From Anastatus disparis (taxonomy: Eukaryota > Arthropoda > Insecta > Hymenoptera > Eupelmidae), in assembly GCA_017163975.1 (NCBI GenBank), contig JAFFSR010000218.1, forward strand, positions 5,087,501-5,151,500: a stretch of DNA of 64,000 nucleotides. Reading direction: 5' to 3'. A program made the position numbers and the translations under genes. Every line of letters begins with the position of its first letter. Position 1 is the first letter of the stretch. A model generated the notes under the pieces. That model did not search any database. It saw nothing but the letters and a program-made list of their open reading frames with translations, and was not told the DNA's origin. Shown one piece after another: positions 60,708-64,000 of this stretch.

Positions 60708-60970
60708 GAAAAAAATATTAAAAAAAAATATGCAAAATTTATTATTTTACGTAATAAATACTCACCTGCTGTCAAAATCAGCAAACTAAAGAAAATTTTT
60801 ATGAAAATATAAATATTATTGATTATTATATAATTAAATTTATTATAAATATTTTTATATAATTAAATTTATTATAAATATTTTTATATAATTAAATTTA
60901 TTATAAATATTTTTATATAATTAAATTTATTTGCGTTTTTCATTGCAACCAGAAAAACATCTCTGTTCAT

Positions 60971-61325
60971 TGAATAGAATAGAACGTGAGAAAGCAGGCC
61001 GAATGATCGTCGTTTTAGACAAAATTAAACTGTTTATAAGCTCTAAAGTCTTTTATTCTTTTCGTGCGCGTTCGCTTGCCATAAGAAAGTCAATAGGTAG
61101 AAAGCGGAGCATCCCCCTAACGGTTAATCACCAGTACTATTATATACATGTGTATATTCATATTCAATAACTAACCACTAGGGGGCTACCACTCTTTTTA
61201 TGTATTGACTTTCTTATGGCAAGCGAACGCGCACGAAAAGAATAAAAGACTTTAGAGCTTATAAACAGTTTAATTTTGTCTAAAACGACGATCATTCGGC
61301 CTGCTTTCACGTTCTATTCTATTCA
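60971..61325. repeat. Long hairpin (unit 4), intact arms
   Basis: Both arms match, with only a small deletion (CTTTCACG for CTTTCTCACG) near the right end. Confidence 0.85.
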
Positions 61326-61567
61326 GTGTTCTCTTTTCTAATTTCTTTTCAGTGTTCTATTTTCTAATACTCTTGAAAAACGAAAAGTTTCTGCGAAGGC
61401 ATGTTTTTGCCAATTTTATTTTCAATATCTTTAAGGCTTTTGTTTATAGTTTAATTTGCAATTGTAAAATATTAATGTACATGGCATAAATCAAATAAAA
61501 CTTTTCTAAAAAAAATATAAATAGTAATTTCTATATAAAATAAAATATTTCCTACTCTCTAAATATG

Positions 61568-62105
61568 ATCCAGTGAAATTTCACTGAATTCAAGTGAAGA
61601 TGGCTTTACTGGGGTTCAGTGAAATTTGACTGAATGGAATAGTGAAATATTCACACTGAAAGAACTTTTCGTATGCTGTATGCCAAAGCGTGAGGGCGCA
61701 GTATACTACAAGTTTACGGGAGACAGAAAAACAAATGTTGGCGTTTTAAAAGCCAACCGATATCAGCCAGCCGTGCGCGCGCAACTCATAAGTAACTTTT
61801 GGCATTCAAAACGCCAACATATGTATTACTGTTCGCCGCTGAGTATGAGCGGACTGTATACCTCCCCTCTTGGTTGGCAGTTCGCTAAGACATCTATCCG
61901 TGCACTGAAATATCCATATTTTCATTGAAATTCATTGAAATATCTTCTGATTATGAAGTGAAATTTCCTCGCTGATTTCAAATAGTGGATATTTCACTGA
62001 AATTTCATTGAAATTTTAGCTGAGCTTTAAGTGCAGCGATTTTCATAGATCCATTCAGTGGGAGTCCACTGAATTATCACGTGAAATTCACCACGTGAAA
62101 TAGTA
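61568..62105. mobile_element. CAGTGAAA MITE with insertion (unit 5)
   Basis: Insert at 61655-61902, sharing the unit 4 variants, so units 4 and 5 are closest relatives at this site. Confidence 0.6.
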
Positions 62106-63592
62106 ATTTTTACAATAAAATTTTTCTATGTGTAACTTTTATCGTAATAATGATGCAAAGAATCAATAACGTTATTTAATTTTAGTTATTAATCAATTTA
62201 TGAAAATTAAAAGTCTCACGTTTGTCCATAATAGTTTCATAAACATTATTAATTTACATATTTTTTTTATTTTTTGTCGATCTCATTAATGTAAAAAAGA
62301 AATTATGTATACGTTTTAATCAAAGATACCATTTTAAATAAAAACATAGATTTATGAACTAATTCATGAAATTTTGTTTTCAATGGTTTTTAAATTTCTC
62401 TATAGATTAAAAATTTTTGAGCGTATTATAAATTATCTTTGAAAAGAATCTTAAAAATAAATTAGAATTGAGGCATTTTAAATAAACTTTCATTTTCAAA
62501 TATTGTACAGTAAAAAGGTTGCTCGATTTTAATTAATAATTTTTTTAACATCTTTTATCTAACACACTTTTAAGTGAATATTTTACTAAAAAGTAAAACT
62601 AAATAATTTGATTTTTCGTGTAGTATTTGCATAGACTTGAAAATAAAGAAAGTATTACAGTTTCTAATTATCAAAACTTTCCTCTAGATATTGAATTATT
62701 AGGTAACATTTTATAAAAGATTTAAGAAAAAGTTCATAAATTTATTGTATGTTAAATTTGAATTTCTCATTTCCATAATTATCTATAAGACAAGAAAATA
62801 TGCTTTTTATTAAATTTAATATATTTAATTTTCATCTATATTGTATATATAAGAATATTTTTTATAAAAAGGATAATGAAATAAATTAACGAAAATGGTT
62901 ATTTTAACTTGAATATATATATTTTATTTTATATATATAATTTGACAGATTGTTATCTGGGCCACTAAAATATTTTTAAATCTAATTTTATACCAAATGA
63001 CTTACAATTCATGCATAACTGGATAAGATCAACTGATTTAAATTATATGATCAATATATTTTTAAATCCGCAACACATTCACCAAAGTTTTATATATTTT
63101 TACAATTAAAAATACATGGAACGCAGTTAGTCTAAAATGTTTAAATAAAAATGCATGTCAAATTATAATACATAATACAAATTATACTAAGATGTAATTA
63201 ATTATAGGATATAAAATATTACAAAATTCTATACTGTTCCCATGATTTATGTTACATTTTACAATAAAGAATAGAACCTATTGTTTATGTATAAGTTTAC
63301 AAAATTATATACGCAGAATATTTAGTGATAAAAAACATTGACTTTCGTACTTTAATGTTACATGATAAAATTTCAATATTTCATTATCGTCTTATTAAAA
63401 TCATAATTTATTTTAGTTTTGAAATAAGGGATTTTTAAGACTGATAAACATTACAAAATTATGGTCACTTAGGTGTCATAAAAATTACTAAAACCTACGA
63501 TAATTAGGAGTCAAGGTGTATTTTTTCTTGTACCTTATATATTGATTGCTACCAAGATAAAAACTATTATTATGAAATTATGCATTAGATAC

Positions 63593-64000
63593 TAGGGGTA
63601 TGCAAATAGCTCGAACTACGAGTAACTCGAACAAATTACTCGACTCGACGAGATCAAGTCGAGTCGAGTATTAACTCGAAATTTCCGAGTTACTTGAATG
63701 ACTCGAGCAACTCGAACAACTAGATTATATTATTCTGTGGCAATTAGTTCTTTTTATACGAAAAAAATTATTTTTTCACTCTTTTGATCATTAACTTGCT
63801 GTGAGTTCTGTCTATCCGTCTACTCAGAAGGAATATTGGAATAACTTTTAAACTAACTTCAAGTCGAGTCGAGTATTAAACTCGAACTTTTCGAGTTACT
63901 CGAATCTACCGAATAACTCGAGCCATCCGAGTAACACGAATTACTCGAGTAATTCAATTTTTTCGAGTAGTTCGTATTTGTTCGATAACTCGACCCGAAC
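63593..64000. mobile_element. hAT-type MITE (unit 5), cut by window end
   Basis: The left TTAGATAC (63585-63592) and left end are present; the right end lies outside the window. Confidence 0.85.

Larger units (their letters stand above)
61422..64000. repeat. Tandem unit 5, partial at window end
   Basis: Begins as the other units and runs off the window inside the hAT MITE, so the array continues to the right; an IMPDH copy is expected just beyond 64000. Confidence 0.85.

Overview
The window is eukaryotic nuclear DNA. It is very AT-rich, with many (TA)n microsatellites, GT-AG introns, poly(A) signals, retroelement debris, MITEs and foldback elements. The clearest host gene is an insect-type IMP dehydrogenase with one intron. 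Overall it looks like an AT-rich insect genome, possibly a hymenopteran parasitoid; that assignment is inference.

Layout. (1) 1-16.3 kb is a mobile-element graveyard. It holds a decayed Ty3/gypsy integrase running into an envelope-like start (674-1965), a small spliced minus-strand gene or relic (2.2-2.5 kb), a solo LTR with a 4-bp target duplication (2929-3313), a broken three-exon acidic/polyQ gene (3725-5177), four related foldback elements set symmetrically among (TA)n tracts (5.9-8.6 kb), and a truncated Polinton/adintovirus-like PolB N-terminal gene with an OTU-like motif (11.1-12.4 kb). Diverged direct repeats and LTR-like debris fill the rest.

(2) 16.7-29.5 kb is the most unusual part. 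About 43 copies of a directional dyad motif, core GCGACTATTTAACGTCGA, are spaced roughly 80-1500 bp apart in otherwise diverged sequence with almost no ORFs. The array falls into three ~4.2-kb blocks. At the right edge of each block lies the same minus-strand promoter-like module: CAGGTAG sites, a TATATAAGRGC box, a conserved start region and a GTAAGT splice donor. This suggests three tandem genes for a repeat-bearing, mostly non-coding RNA. I do not recognise it as a described family.

(3) 29.5-34.4 kb holds nested transposon relics and one intact ORF (gene X, 32901-34142, 413 aa, unknown function).

(4) 34.4-64.0 kb is a head-to-tail tandem array with a ~6.8-kb unit: four full units and the start of a fifth. 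Each full unit carries a minus-strand IMP dehydrogenase gene, an 8-bp-TSD hAT-type MITE just downstream of it, a ~150-bp fragment copied from gene X, a CACATG-rich foldback element and a ~356-bp long hairpin. All IMPDH copies share one frameshift at the same homopolymer, and each has private indels, so either the copies are pseudogenes or the consensus has homopolymer errors.

All calls come from reading the sequence; no database search was possible.
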